DNA from: Sva-07 sp963716095
GTDB taxonomy: Bacteria; Actinomycetota; Acidimicrobiia; Acidimicrobiales; Ilumatobacteraceae
Direction: 5' to 3'
NCBI GenBank assembly: GCA_963716095.1
Contig: CAVQSV010000018.1
Location: 1-64,000 of the forward strand
Length of the DNA: 64,000 bases
Made by a program: the position numbers and the translations under genes. The notes below the pieces were generated by a model, which ran no database searches, was not told where the DNA came from, and worked only from the letters and a program-made list of their open reading frames with translations. Below are positions 9,036 through 20,130 of this stretch, piece by piece (the first letter of the stretch is position 1; every line of letters starts with the position of its first letter).

Positions 9036-12000
9036 GTCAGTCGCGTCTCGGCGGTCTGGACGACGACCGTGGCCGACGGCGGAAGGCCGGTGTCGTCGGC
9101 GAGATAGCCGTCGCCCTTGAAGCGACCGGTGCCCACGTTGGCGCCGCTGTCGAGCAATTGGATGTCGTACCGACCACCGCTGGTCGACGACGGATTCGGC
9201 AGCTGGCCGATCCACTCACGGTCCACCAGCCCCGACCGCTCCAGTTCGACCTTCCTCCAGGTGCCGTCATCGAGGTACTGGATGACGCCGCGAACGACAT
9301 CGTCGGCATCCGCGATCACGCGGAACAGCACGGCGCCTGGAATCACCTGCGCCGAGCTCTCGACGATTCCCGGCGCGGTGACGTCGGGAATGCTGCCCGT
9401 CGACGTCGTGTCCGCGTAGTAGACGGTCGCATCGATCTCGTCGATCAGGGTGAACGTCTGGCTGTTCTCGCGCTTCGCGAACTGTCCCGGGTACAGGACG
9501 AGTCGGTCCTCGGGCGCGATGTCGAGCGGCGCCGACCCCGCCACCGAGGTCATGGCCTGGAACGCGGTCGGGTAGAAGACGTTCTCGGCGATGAGCGCTG
9601 GGTCGGGCGCGCTGTCGCCGATGTCGACCGCGCCGTACTGGACCGCCGAGCCAGAGACTTCGGTTGCCGACAGACGCTCGACGATCGCACCACGGGCCAC
9701 CAACGCCTCGGGGTCGGGCGCCGTCACGTCGACGGTGTCGCGTGGGACGATCGGCAGGCCGTCCTTGGTCTCGACCTCGCCGACGACCCGGAGGAAGTCG
9801 TCGACCGTCGGTGCCGTCACCCCGGTCCAGTCGTAGCTGACCGTCGGGATCGAAGCGCTGGCGGGAAGGACGCCGTCGATGTCGGGGGTCGGCTCGAGGT
9901 CGAGCGACGCGGGCGCCACCTCGGTCGCGAGCGCTGCGGAAGTCGATGCCGGAATCTCCCACATCGGCAGGCCGTACAGCACCGGCTGCTGGACCACCTT
10001 GAAGTCGTAGGAGATCGCATTGTTGAGTCGACTGGCGAACTCGGACTTCGCGCGGATCACGGCCTCGCCGATCGTGACGCCACCGGCGCCGACCTGCTCG
10101 GCGACGAAGGTGAAGAGGGCCTCGGAGTAGGCGACCGCGTCGTCGTCGCCGTAGCCGTAGCCGGTGTTGGCGAGGTAGACGACTTGATTGGCGCCAAGGA
10201 ACTCGGGCCAGTCGCCCGGGCGAGCCGACGACGCGGAATCGCCGGTCCAATCCGGAACGCTCAGTCCGGCGTGACAGCCGACGGCGAAGTGGAACGACCC
10301 GGGCTTGGGCAACGGGACCTCTCCGGTAGCGGAGTCGAGCGACTCTGCCGGGTCGGGCGCTTGGCCGGTCCGGTACAACCGATCGCCTTCCGCACTCAGA
10401 ATGCGCGAATGGTCGGCATGGCCGTTCACCGAGACGAGGTCGGGCTGTGCCTCGAGGGCGGAGGACAGCCCGGCAGAGGTCCAGGTGTCGCTGATGAGCG
10501 ATTCGACGATGGCCGTCGGGCTGAGCCCGGCCTCGACGGCCGACGCATTGTCCTTGAGGAAGTCGTAGCCGGCGACCAACGCCGTCTCGGGGTCGAGAAT
10601 GCCGGCGTCGGCTTGATTGCCATCGCCGTTCGGATCGAGGAATCGGGCCAGCTGCGCCTCGATCTGCGCCGTCGTCTCGACGAGCCTCGAGACACCGAGG
10701 TCTTCGATGTACACGGGTCGACCGGCGTACAACACGGGGTCGAGGTCGCCGTACGGCGCATCGGAGAAGAAGTTGCCGGCGGTCAATGCGGCGACGGTGG
10801 CGTTGTCGCCGCCCACGTCGCTGGCGTAGGTGTACTCCTTGCCGACCTCGACGGTCTCGGGGATGGCAGCGTGCGGGATCACCGAGTGGTCACCGACGAT
10901 CACCACGTTCTGCAACGTCGGGGTCGTGGCAAACGCCGACCGGACAGCGGCGGCGACGTCGGCGACCACGGCGTTGGCGATAACTGCCGAGCACGAGGAC
11001 CCGATTCGCCAGTCGACGTTCGGGGTGACGGTGGCGATCACGCCGTTCACCTTGGGATGCGATGCGAACTCGGTGAGGTTCGTCGGCGACGGCCCGCCAG
11101 GCGCCGTGAGGATGACGGTGTTCTTGTCGGCCACGGAAGAGCCGAACGACACACTGGCATTGGAGCCGGCTGAATCGACGCCACACTCGTCCGCCTCGGG
11201 TGCCGCCTCGGCGCGTGCGAGCAGCACGGCACCCGATTCCTGTCCGTTGTAGGGCGAGACCTTCACCTGGAATTGCTCGGCCGGGCCGACGATGGCGGCC
11301 ACTGATTCCGCCTGGTCGTCGCGGTTGCTGGAGACCGCTGCGAGCGGACCGAACTCGGATTCGGTCACCACGTCTTCACGGGACTCGGCCGGCGCCTCGG
11401 TCTGCACCACCGCGGAGCCGTCTGCACTCTCACCGATGAACCGACTGCGCCCGATGGTGTTGACGTCGAGCGGTTGGACCTGGCCGACGTTGCGGGCGTG
11501 TCCGATGAACCGCGACCGTCCGGTTGCCTCGGCCTGGTCGTCGAAGGAGAGGTCATCCGTCTCGGGGAGGGCGCCGGGACGTCGGCGAACAGGCTGAGAT
11601 CGAGGTCGGCGTTCGCGTCGATGTTGGACAGCGTCACCGAGAGCAGGCTGCCAGGCGCGTAGCCGGTGCTGAGATCGAACCGGAACGTTGCGATCGGCCG
11701 TCCGCTGTCGGCGTCGATGTCGAAGTCCGTGATCTCCTGCACGTAGAGGGTGTCGAAGTCGAGCACGACACCGTCGGAGCCGGAGGCTGCGAACGGGTCG
11801 CGCACGGTGACGGTGTAGTCCGCGGAGGCCGACTTGCCGTTGGTCGTCACCGTGGTCGACCCCGTTCCACCCTGGCCGGAGCTGTACAGGCCTGTCGGGC
11901 GGATGGCGAACGACAATGTCGACGTCTGGCCGGGCGAGCTCAGGTCGCCGCTGTACACCAACTCGCCCCCGCTGACGGTGGGTTCCAGGATCGATGCCTC

Positions 12001-13599
12001 GGTTCCGCCGACGGTGAGCACCGAGGACGCCGCGACGTACTCGAAGCCGGCGGGAAGGGCCACTGCGACGGTCGTCGCTGCCGACGCCCCGTTCGACGTC
12101 CACGACGTGGACACGACGGTGGCTTCACCGCGCGCGAATCGGAGCAGGTCGAGTTCCCGCACGTCGATCTCCGACCACGGGAACGCCTCCGGATTGAGCA
12201 GCGACAGGATGTAGTCCTCCACGGACTCCCCGCCGATCGGCAGGAACGATTCGGGCTCACCGGGCGCCTGCAACGCCCCGAGGAACGACTCGGGGGCGAA
12301 CGTCACTGCGGCGGCCTCGACGTTGCCCCACGCCAGGCTGCCGACGTCGATGCCCACGAGGTCGAGGTCGAGCAACGTCAATTCGGCGTCACCGTACGAA
12401 CCGCAGCTGCCGGCAGCCGGCCCACCGCTACCGCACCACGACGGCGCACCGTTCGGCGCAGGGATGTTCGCCAGCGTGGTCTCGCCGAACATCAGCGAGA
12501 TCAGCGAGATCTCCGAGAGGAGCTGGTTGTCGAGGTCGATGTCGAAGATCGACGACTCGCAGAACGGAACCCACGACTCCTCACCGGTGGTCTCGGTGCC
12601 ACACAGCGCCGCGACGTCGCTGAGGAGGACGTCGTTGGTGGTGCTCCCGGCGAAGTCAGTGTCGGCGAGGATGTCGTCCCACGTCGATCCGGGGGGCGGC
12701 TGCAGCGACGAGAGCGGGATTGCCGAAATGAAACGACTGCGGCCCACGACCGACGCGTCGATGAACCGCGAGCGACCGATCGCCTCGGCGATGAATCGAC
12801 TCCGTCCGAGCGTCTGGACCGCGATGAAGCGCGAGCGGCCGATCGTGGCGGCGTCGATGAAGCGCGAGCGGCCGACGAGATCGGGATCGTCGATGAAGCG
12901 CGACCGGCCGATCAACGACGCGATGAACCGCGAGCGGCCGACGAGATCGGGGTCGTCGATGAAGCGCGACCGGCCGATGAAGCGCGACCGGCCGATGTCC
13001 TGCACGTCGTCGCCGCCCACACCGCTGGCGAACAGCACGCCAGCCGGCAGCACGCTCGGCGGCACGTCGTTGATGTTGACGCCGCCAGCGCCCTCGACCT
13101 CCGGGAGCGACAGGTCGGCCGTGACGTCGTCGAGCAAGGACGGGCACTCCAGTCGGTCGCCCGACGAGACCGGATCGTAGGACAGGTTGGCGGTGACCTC
13201 GTCGCCGTTGACCTTCCAGGTGACCTTGCCGCGCGTGCCGGTGTACACCGACGACCAGTAGATGGTGTCCGGTCCCGAGCTCTCAGCGAGCTCGGCATCA
13301 GCGGAGTAGTCGACGTAGCCGGCACTCCCGTCGGAGCCCGTCACCTCGACGTTGAACGGCTCGTCCTCCCGAAGGGGCCGCACCTGGCCACGCGAGCCGG
13401 CGGTTCCACCCTCTCCCGGAACCACACCGAACCGGAAGGCATCCGGGGTGTTGTCGGCGGGTCCGTCGTACTCGTAGCAGACGGCGAGGCGGTCGGGCTG
13501 CGGCGGCTCGTCGACCGCGACGACCCGGTCGGCTCCGGCGATCGGCAGGAGTGCGGCGGCAAGACCGACCCCGGTGATGCGTGCAATCCGTGACTTCAT
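9029..13599 (-). CDS. Large secreted GRSRFI-repeat protein with gingipain-like (C25) peptidase region; 3' end missing, one frameshift
   Basis: The start is ATG at 13599 with a signal peptide (ARITGVGLAAALLPIAGADR). About 1,520 residues remain. In order: a beta-rich N-terminal part; nine copies of GRSRFI at residues 203-291; a part with LSEISLISLMFGE; an Ig-like stretch near residues 480-620; two more GRSRFI copies; a peptidase-like region; and a beta-rich C-terminal part. In the peptidase-like region VSVNGHADH and FHFAVGCHAGLS have the His and Cys arrangement of clan CD cysteine peptidases such as gingipains, followed by VYLANTGYGYGD and a helix AIRAKSEF-like block. One frame change near 11,570 (in a GC-rich CCCGGCGCCCTCCCC run) separates two parts that read smoothly together. 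The end is lost at the join. It stands divergent from the cyclase gene. The family assignment is moderate; the repeat is directly visible. Confidence 0.75.
11435..11521 (-). repeat. Two further GRSRFI coding repeats
   Basis: Two more exact GRSRFI units lie at 11504-11521 and 11435-11452 in the same gene, just after the frameshift and just before the peptidase-like region. They are separated by HARNVGQVQPLDVNTI-type spacer of 17 residues, much longer than in the first block. One uses TCG and one AGT for serine. Confidence 0.88.
12727..12993 (-). repeat. Nine coding repeats of the hexapeptide GRSRFI
   Basis: The 18-base units encode GRSRFI nine times, spaced 0, 6, 4, 6, 5, 5, 4 and 5 residues apart with mostly small or acidic spacers (DDPDLV, ASLI, DAATI, AVQTL, AEAI, DASVV). 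The hexapeptide never varies, yet codons do: serine is TCG in most and AGT in others, arginine is CGC, CGG or CGT. Identical peptide with different serine codon boxes means selection on the protein, not recent DNA duplication. Confidence 0.9.
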
Positions 13600-13712
13600 G
13601 ATCTACCCACTCGCAAGTTGACGAAGTCTTTATTCTTGCGTAGTGACACAGGTGGTGGAAATAGGATCTTGTCAATGTATGTCACACCAGTTCGACGCTC
13701 CGTGGAACCGTT

Positions 13713-16700
13713 GTGACTCCGCGTGACAAATCGGGGCGATCTGTCGAAGATCCGCTGGTGTCGTACGTCCCGATGTTGGTCGACGACCCCGATCGACGCG
13801 TGCGGTCACTCGATGGGACGCTCGTCTTCTCCGACGTTTCCGGCTTCACGAAGCTCTCGGAGAAGCTCGCCGAGCAGGGCAAGGCAGGTGCGGAGGAACT
13901 GACCCAGATCCTCCTCGGCACGTTCACCGATCTCCTGAGCGAGGCCCGCGACGAGGGCGGTGATCTGCTCAGCTTCGGTGGCGACGCCCTCCTCCTCGCG
14001 TTCGTGGGTGACGGACACGCGACCCGAGCGACCCGAGCGGCAGTGAAGATGCGGGCCGCGCTCAAGGCACGGGGGCCTGTTCAAACCGGCAAGGGAAGGG
14101 TGACGCTGAAGATCTCCCAGGGCGCCCACACGGGCACCTTCCACCTGGTGCTCGCCGGCGAGCACCAGCGCGAACTGCTCGTGATCGGGCCGGACGCGAC
14201 CCTCGTCACCGACATCGAAGGGGCCGCCACCGCCGGGCAGGTGGTCGTGAGCCACGCGACGGCGGCCCACCTCCCCGACGCGGTCATCGGTGGTGACATC
14301 GGGCCGGGACTGCTGGTCCGGCGTCTCCCCGACGCCGTCGGCACGTTCGATTCGCTGGCGGCGACCGAACTCGACAGAAGCACCCTGGTACCGGCAGCAG
14401 TGCGCCGACGCGCAGAGAGCGGCGAGAGGGACGCCGAGCACCGCAGGGTCGCGGTCGGTTTCGTCCACGTGCTGGGCGTCGACGAGCATCTCGCTGAACA
14501 CGGCCCCGAGCGCACGGCAGAAGCACTCAGCGAGGTGACCGAAGCGTTCGCCGCGGCCGCAGACGCCGCCGGCGTCTGCCTTCTCGCATCCGACCTCGCA
14601 CCCGACGGCGCGAAGCTGATCCTGACCGCCGGGGCACCCGAAGCCGTCGAGGACGCAGAGGGGCGACTGCTCGTCGCCGCCCGCGAAGCACTCGACCGCG
14701 ACCTCCCGTTGCCGGTGCGTGTCGGCGCCCACGTCGGCCACGTGTACGCGAGCGAGGTGGGCGCCCCCTGGCGACACGTGTACACCGTGATCGGCGATGC
14801 CGTGAACCTCTCCGCGCGCGTCTGATGGGAAAGGCCGAGCCGGGGCAGATCGTCGCCAGCGCGGCCCTGCTCGAGCGGACCGCCACCCCCTTCGAGACCA
14901 CCGAACTCGAACCGTTCATGGTGAAGGGGAAACGTCAACCGCAACGGGCATCGATCGTGGGTGATCGGCTGGAGGGTCGAGGGCGCAGGGAACAGCTCCA
15001 CTCCCCGTTCGTCGGCCGCAAACAGGAGATGGCCGTCCTCAGCAGGGCACTTGCCGATGCTGCCGGCGGTCGGGGGTCGTGTGTCGACCTCGTCGGCATC
15101 CCCGGCATCGGTAAGTCGCGCCTGGTCGATGAACTGCTCCGGAGATCCCGAACGGCAGAGCCGATTCGGGTCACCTGTGAGCCGTTCCAGACCTCACTGC
15201 CGTACTTCGTGGCCCGACTCGTCTTCCGGCGACTGATGAACCTGGAAGGCCACGCCGACCGAGCGGCAGCCGGTCGACGCCTCGACGAACTCGTGCGCCG
15301 CATCTCCCCCGGACAGCTGCCCTGGCTGCCGCTACTGGCGGCCGTGATCGAGGCAGACTGCGAATCCACCCCCGAGGTCGACGGTCTCGATCCAGCCCAC
15401 CACGGCACAGCGACCGCCGAGGTGGCCAATACGTTCCTCAGTGCGCTTGCTCCGCATCCCCAGGTGTTCGTGTTCGAAGACGCGATGTGGATGGACGGCG
15501 CCTCGGCGCGCCTGTTCGCGCGTGTGCTCGCAGACATCGACATGCGCCCATGGTTCGTGTGCACCACCCGGCGCGACGGTGACGACGGACTCCACCAGGG
15601 TCTCGGGTTCGACGCGACCACCGTTCGATTGGAGCCGCTGCCGGGCGACGTCGCACAGGAACTCGTCCATGAGGTGACCAACGAGTTCGGCCTCTCGACA
15701 CAGGACGTCGAACGACTGTGTGCCCGGGCGGCCGGCAACCCGCTGTATCTCGTCGAACTGTTGCGTGCCGTGCTCGACGCCGGCTCACTCGAAGACCTCC
15801 CCGACACGCTCGAAGACATCATCGCGTCGCGCATCGACCGGCTCCCCCGGCGTGATCGCCGAGCCCTGAGGGTCGCAGCGGTGCTGGGCGACCGCTTCGA
15901 CGTGGCGCTACTGGACGAACTCTGTCGACAACTCGACTTGGACGACGCCGGCGCGTTGCGCACCCGGTTGGGCGAGTTCCTGTCGATCGATCGACACGAC
16001 CTCGTCTTCGAACACGATCTCGTGCGTCAGGTGGCATACGAGAGCCTTCCGTTCGCAAGGCGGCGTTCGCTGCACCGCAGCGCCGCATCGCTGCTCGCCG
16101 AGCGGCCCGGACGCCCCGACGACGACCGGTTGGCGATGCTGGCCGAGCACTGGCACCGCGCTGGCGATCACGCCGAGGCGTTCGCCGCGCAACGACGCGC
16201 CGCCGAGCGAGCACAACGGAAGTTCGCCCACCACGAGGCATCGATCCTGCTCCAACGGGCGGTCGACAACGGCGAGAAGGTCGGGGTGGATTCGATCGAG
16301 CTCGCCCGACTGGCCGAGCAGTTGGGCGACGCGGCCGAGCTTGCAGGACGCTTCGATGCAGCGGTCGTCGGCTACCGCACCGCCCGCCGCCATCGCCCAC
16401 CGCACGACGACACCCAGATCGGACTGCTCCGCAAGGAAGGTCTCGTACGCGAACGGCTCGGCCGCTACGACGCAGCGCTCGGCTGGTTCCGTCGCGGACT
16501 CCGCGAGGTAGCGGCTCGGCAGGACCCGCTCGCAACCGTCCATCGTGCAGAGCTCGAGATCGCGTACGCCGGCGTGCGATTCCGTCAAGGGAAGCTGCGC
16601 AACTGCGTTCGTTGGTGTCAGCGTGCCCTCGATGACAGCGCAGCAGCCGACGATCCGAAGACAGCGGCCCACGCCAACTATGTGATGGGGGCCGCGCTCG

Positions 16701-17570
16701 CGGGCCTCAACGACAAGCGGGCAGCCGATTACGAAAGCCGTGCGGTGGAGATGTATCGGGAACTCGGCGACCATCTCGGCTTGGGTCGGGCCTTGATGAA
16801 CCGAGGCGTCAGCGCCGACGAGCAAGGCGACTTCGACGATGCCGCCGACCTGTACCAGCAGAGCCGACAGGCATTGCTCCGAGCCGGCTACGCGCTCGGG
16901 CTTGCCCACGTGTCACAGAACCTCGCCGAAATCCGCTCCGACCAAGGCCGCCTCTCGGAGGCCGAAGCACTGCTTCGCGATCCGCGCCGAGCCGCAACGG
17001 CTGCGCAGTACTCGATGATGATCTGGATCACGATGTGCAGCCTGGGCCGGGTCGCCACCCGCGCCCGACGGTCTGACGATGCCCTCGACCTGCTGAGCCG
17101 CGCGCGCCAGGGGTTCGAGGACATCGGAGCCGCATCGTGGGCGGTCGAGACGTGGGTGCTCGCTGCAGAAGCCCACCTGTTCGCGAAGGCACCGGACGAG
17201 GCGCTCGACGCACTCGACGCGGCCCGACGCTACGGCGACGAGGCATTCGGAGCTGCGGGAATCGAGGCACTCGAACTACCGCGTCCGCGGCTGCGCCCTC
17301 TCCTCCATCGGACAGCACGCAGAAGCCCTCGATCTCGTACGACAGAGTCACGACGAGGCGGTCGCCCAGGGGGCCGACTTCGATCGGCTGCTCTCGCTGG
17401 TCGAGTTGGCTCGGCTGCCCGGCGCCGATCCCGACCAAGCCGCAGAGGCGACCGCACTGGCGAAGCAGATCAGCGAACGGATGCACGTCGACCTCCGAGT
17501 GGTGTGCGCCAACTCGACGACTCTGCCGCCGACGCTCGTGGCTGATCGGACGAACGAAGTGCCGGCCTGA
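13713..17570 (+). CDS. Class III adenylate/guanylate cyclase - AAA ATPase - TPR signalling protein, two frameshifts
   Basis: One gene of about 1,285 codons read in three frames. The GTG start at 13713 is followed by a first cyclase domain (TLVFSDVSGFTKLSEKL, GGDALLLAF), a second partial cyclase domain ending GDAVNLSAR, then after a two-base frame change at about 14,820 the remainder LMGKAEPGQIV. Next comes an AAA/AfsR-like ATPase (P-loop GIPGIGKSRLVDEL, FVFEDAMWMDG, AAGNPLYLVELL) and TPR-like helical repeats. A second frame change near 17,275 leads to the true end (ALDLVRQSHDEAVAQGADF ... TNEVPA, TGA at 17570). The architecture is a common actinobacterial predicted cytosolic sensor. The first domain has the FSDVSGF metal-binding aspartate; whether it makes cyclic nucleotide is unknown. 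Confidence 0.85.
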
Positions 17571-17639
17571 CCGACTCTGTCGCGCGGATCATCCGGCGAG
17601 CGGGCCGACCTGCGCAGTTTCGGGAAGACGCCGGCGAGG

Positions 17640-18558
17640 TCAGCCGACGTGTTCGCACCAGTGGGCGTAGCGAGGATCCTTGCCACGGATCGCTTCGTGA
17701 TACACGTCCGCGATCGCCGAGGTCATCGGGCCGGGGCAGGGAATCTCTCGATCGTCGACCGAGTTGATCGAGCTGACCTCGGCTGCGGTGCCACACACGA
17801 ACGCCTCCTCGGCGATGTACAGGTCACTGCGGGCGAGGTTGTCGACGACGACTTCGTAGCCGAGGTCGGCCGCGATCGTTGCCACCGAATTCTGCGTGAT
17901 GCCTTCGAGCGCCCCGGCCGACAGTGGCGGGGTGAGCAGCTTGCCGTGGCGGGCCACGAAGATGTTCTCGCCGGTGCACTCGGCGACCAGACCGTTCGGC
18001 GCGAGCATGATCGCCTCGTCGTAGCCGGCCTTCAGCGCTTCGACCTTGGCCAGCGACGAGTTGACGTAGTTGCCGGTGGTCTTCGACGCCGGTGGCATCG
18101 TGTTGTGATCGTGGCGCGTCCACGACGAGATCTTCATCCGCACACCCTTCTCGACGGCGTCGTCGCCGAGGTACGCACCCCACGGCCAGCAGGCGATCGA
18201 CACGTCGACCGTGCACGGGAGCGTGTTGAGCCCCATCTCGCCATAGCCGAAGTACGGCGATCGGGCGGATGTAGCACGAGTCGAGGCCGGTGGAGGCCAC
18301 CGTCTCCTTCGTTGCCGCGACCAGCTCGTCGACCGTGTACGGGATCTCCATCCCCATGATCTGCGCCGAGCTGAACAGCCGCTCGATGTGCTCGGTGAGG
18401 CGGAACACCGCCGGGCCGTCGGCGGTCTCGTAGGCACGAATGCCCTCGAACACGCCGGTGCCGTAGTGGAGCGTGTGGGTGAGCACGTGCACCTGGGCCT
18501 TGTCCCAGTCGACGAGCTCGCCGTTCATCCAGATCTTCGGGGTCGAGGTGATGGGCAT
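17640..18558 (-). CDS. ilvE: Branched-chain amino acid aminotransferase, one frameshift
   Basis: A class IV aminotransferase of about 305 residues. It starts MPITSTPKIWMNGELVDW at 18558 and has HYGTGVFEGIRAY, then after a frame change near 18,258 continues YFGYGEMGLNTLP, the PLP-lysine region in KISSWTRHDHNTMPPASKTTGN-like sequence, and LVAECTGENIFV and FVCGTAAEV near the end. It catalyses the last step of valine, leucine and isoleucine synthesis with PLP and glutamate in the cytosol. Its start lies five bases after the stop of leuB, so the pair is one operon for the end of the leucine pathway. Confidence 0.92.
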
Positions 18559-18563
18559 GGGCG

Positions 18564-19557
18564 TCAGCTTCGCACACGGGCGGCGATGGTGTCACCGACG
18601 TCGGTGGTGCTGCCAGTGACAGGATCGGCGCAGGCCGCACGGATCCGATCGGCTGCGGTGTCCTCGCCGAGGAAGTCGAGCATCAGTGCCGCACTCAGAA
18701 TGGCCGCTGTGGGGTTGGCCTTGTTCTGTGCCGGCGATGTCGGGCGCCGATCCGTGCACCGGTTCGAACATCGACGGCCCGGTCCGAGCCGGATTGAGGT
18801 TGGCCGACGAGGCCAGACCGATGCCGCCGGACACCGCGCCGCCGAGGTCGGTGAGGATGTCGCCGAACAAGTTGTCGGTGACGATCACGTCGTAGCGATG
18901 CGGGTCCTGCACGAAGAAGATGCAGGCGGCGTCGACGTGGTTGTAGGCGGTGGTGATGTCCGGGTACTCGGCGGCGACCTCGTTGAAGGTGCGCTCCCAC
19001 AGCCCACCGGCAAACATCAGCACGTTCGTCTTGTGCACGAGCGTGAGGTGCTTGCGCGGCCGACTGGCAGCGAGCTCGAACGCGTAGCGAATGCACCGCT
19101 CGACGCCCAGGCGCGTGTTCACCGAGCCTTGCGTGGCGACCTCGTTGGGGGTGCCGACCCGCAACGCTCCGCCTTCGCCGACGTACGGACCCTCGGTGTT
19201 CTCACGGATCACGACGAAGTCGTGCGGTGTGTCACCCCCGGGGGCCGTACCGAGGAACGGGCGCTGATTGATGTACAGATCGAGGTCGAAGCGCATCTTG
19301 AGCAACAGCCCACGCTCGATGACACCGGGCGGCACGTCGGGCGTGCCGACGGCACCGAGCAGGATGCAGTCGAAGGCGCGGAGTGCGTCGAGTGTCGCAT
19401 CCGAGAGGATCTCGCCGTCTCGCAGGAACCGTTGGCCCCCGAGATCGAACTCGGTGGTGGCGATGTCGACCCCGGCGGCTCGAACGACCTTGATGGCCTC
19501 GGCGGTGACGTCCGGGCCGATTCCGTCGCCACCGATCACTGCGATGTTGTGCGTCAT
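18564..19557 (-). CDS. leuB: 3-isopropylmalate dehydrogenase, one frameshift
   Basis: About 330 residues starting MTHNIAVIGGDGIGPDVTAE at 19557. The substrate and metal motifs are present: RENTEGPYVGEG, VHKTNVLMF, VTDNLFGDILTDLGG and FEPVHGSAPDIAGT. Near 18,731 an extra base shifts the frame; in the other frame NKANPTAAILSAALM follows at once, as the family requires, and the gene ends at 18564 with IAARVRS. The enzyme oxidises and decarboxylates 3-isopropylmalate with NAD. It is first of a leuB-ilvE pair and stands divergent from greA. Confidence 0.92.
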
Positions 19558-19618
19558 ATGGCGCCCGAGCCTAGGTGTGCGCCGGTCTGTGCACCCACTG
19601 CGCCGTCCCCCCGGCGAC

Positions 19619-19635
19619 GCGGTGCCTGACACCGC
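19619..19635. repeat. Short palindrome, degenerate copy of the GGTGTC-GACACC family
   Basis: GCGGTG CCTGA CACCGC is a perfect six-base stem between leuB and greA. Its centre GGTGCCTGACACC differs by one base from the core shared by the palindromes at 25,609 and 46,770. It may be a decayed copy or a chance match. Confidence 0.35.
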
Positions 19636-19680
19636 CGTAACCGGACAGGGGTCCGTGCACGCCGGTATCCTTCGATCACC

Positions 19681-20130
19681 ATGGCAGTAGTGCAGTTGTC
19701 GGCATCGGCGTACGAGCGTCTGAAGGCCGAATTCGAGGATCTGACCACGCGAGGTCGTATCGACGTCGCCAACAAGATCGAGCGCGCCCGAGAAGAGGGC
19801 GACCTCAAGGAGAACGCCGGCTATCACGCCGCCAAGGACGAACAGGGCCACATGGAGGGCCGAATCCGTCAGTTGGAGCACCTGCTCGAGAACGCCGAGA
19901 TCGTCGACGGTTCGATGGTGTACACCGTGGTGTACGAAGGTGATGACGACGACGACGCCGAGCGCTACCTGATCGGCAACATGGAGGAGCAGGTCGACGG
20001 CGCGGACGTCATCAGCGCTTCATCACCGCTCGGCCAGGCACTCGACGGCGCCGAGGCGGGCGCGACCATCACCTACGAGGCGCCCAACGGCGCGCTCACC
20101 GTGACGGTGCTCGGTGTCGAACAGCTCTGA
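19681..20130 (+). CDS. greA: Transcription elongation factor GreA
   Basis: A 149-residue protein with the two GreA domains: an N-terminal coiled coil (ANKIERAREEGDLKENAGYH, the tip carrying the acidic DLKEN motif that enters the RNA polymerase channel) and a C-terminal FKBP-like domain starting at EIVDGSMVYT. GreA stimulates the cleavage of backtracked RNA so that stalled polymerase can restart. The length is slightly below the usual 157. Its 3' end overlaps the start of the hydrolase gene by 17 bases. Confidence 0.95.
   Translation: MAVVQLSASAYERLKAEFEDLTTRGRIDVANKIERAREEGDLKENAGYHAAKDEQGHMEGRIRQLEHLLENAEIVDGSMVYTVVYEGDDDDDAERYLIGNMEEQVDGADVISASSPLGQALDGAEAGATITYEAPNGALTVTVLGVEQL

Noticed and set aside
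8496..9215. A 239-codon frame joining arginine-rich sequence to the helicase
   Set aside because: The N-terminal 60 residues are a shadow of GC-rich DNA beyond the join and do not belong to the helicase.
8975..12103. A single 1,042-codon minus-strand frame
   Set aside because: Its first part is a shadow frame of the peptidase gene upstream of the frameshift, and its last 16 codons cross the join into AT-rich DNA. Only the middle is real.
12727..12993. CRISPR-like array
   Set aside because: The units are 18 bases with degenerate third positions, spacers are 0 to 18 bases, and the repeat keeps the protein frame. It is a coding repeat.
9158..13593. Long plus-strand open frames of 671 and 689 codons over the peptidase gene
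   Set aside because: Their products are arginine- and glycine-rich without domains, typical antisense shadows in high-GC DNA; the minus strand has the signal peptide and repeats.
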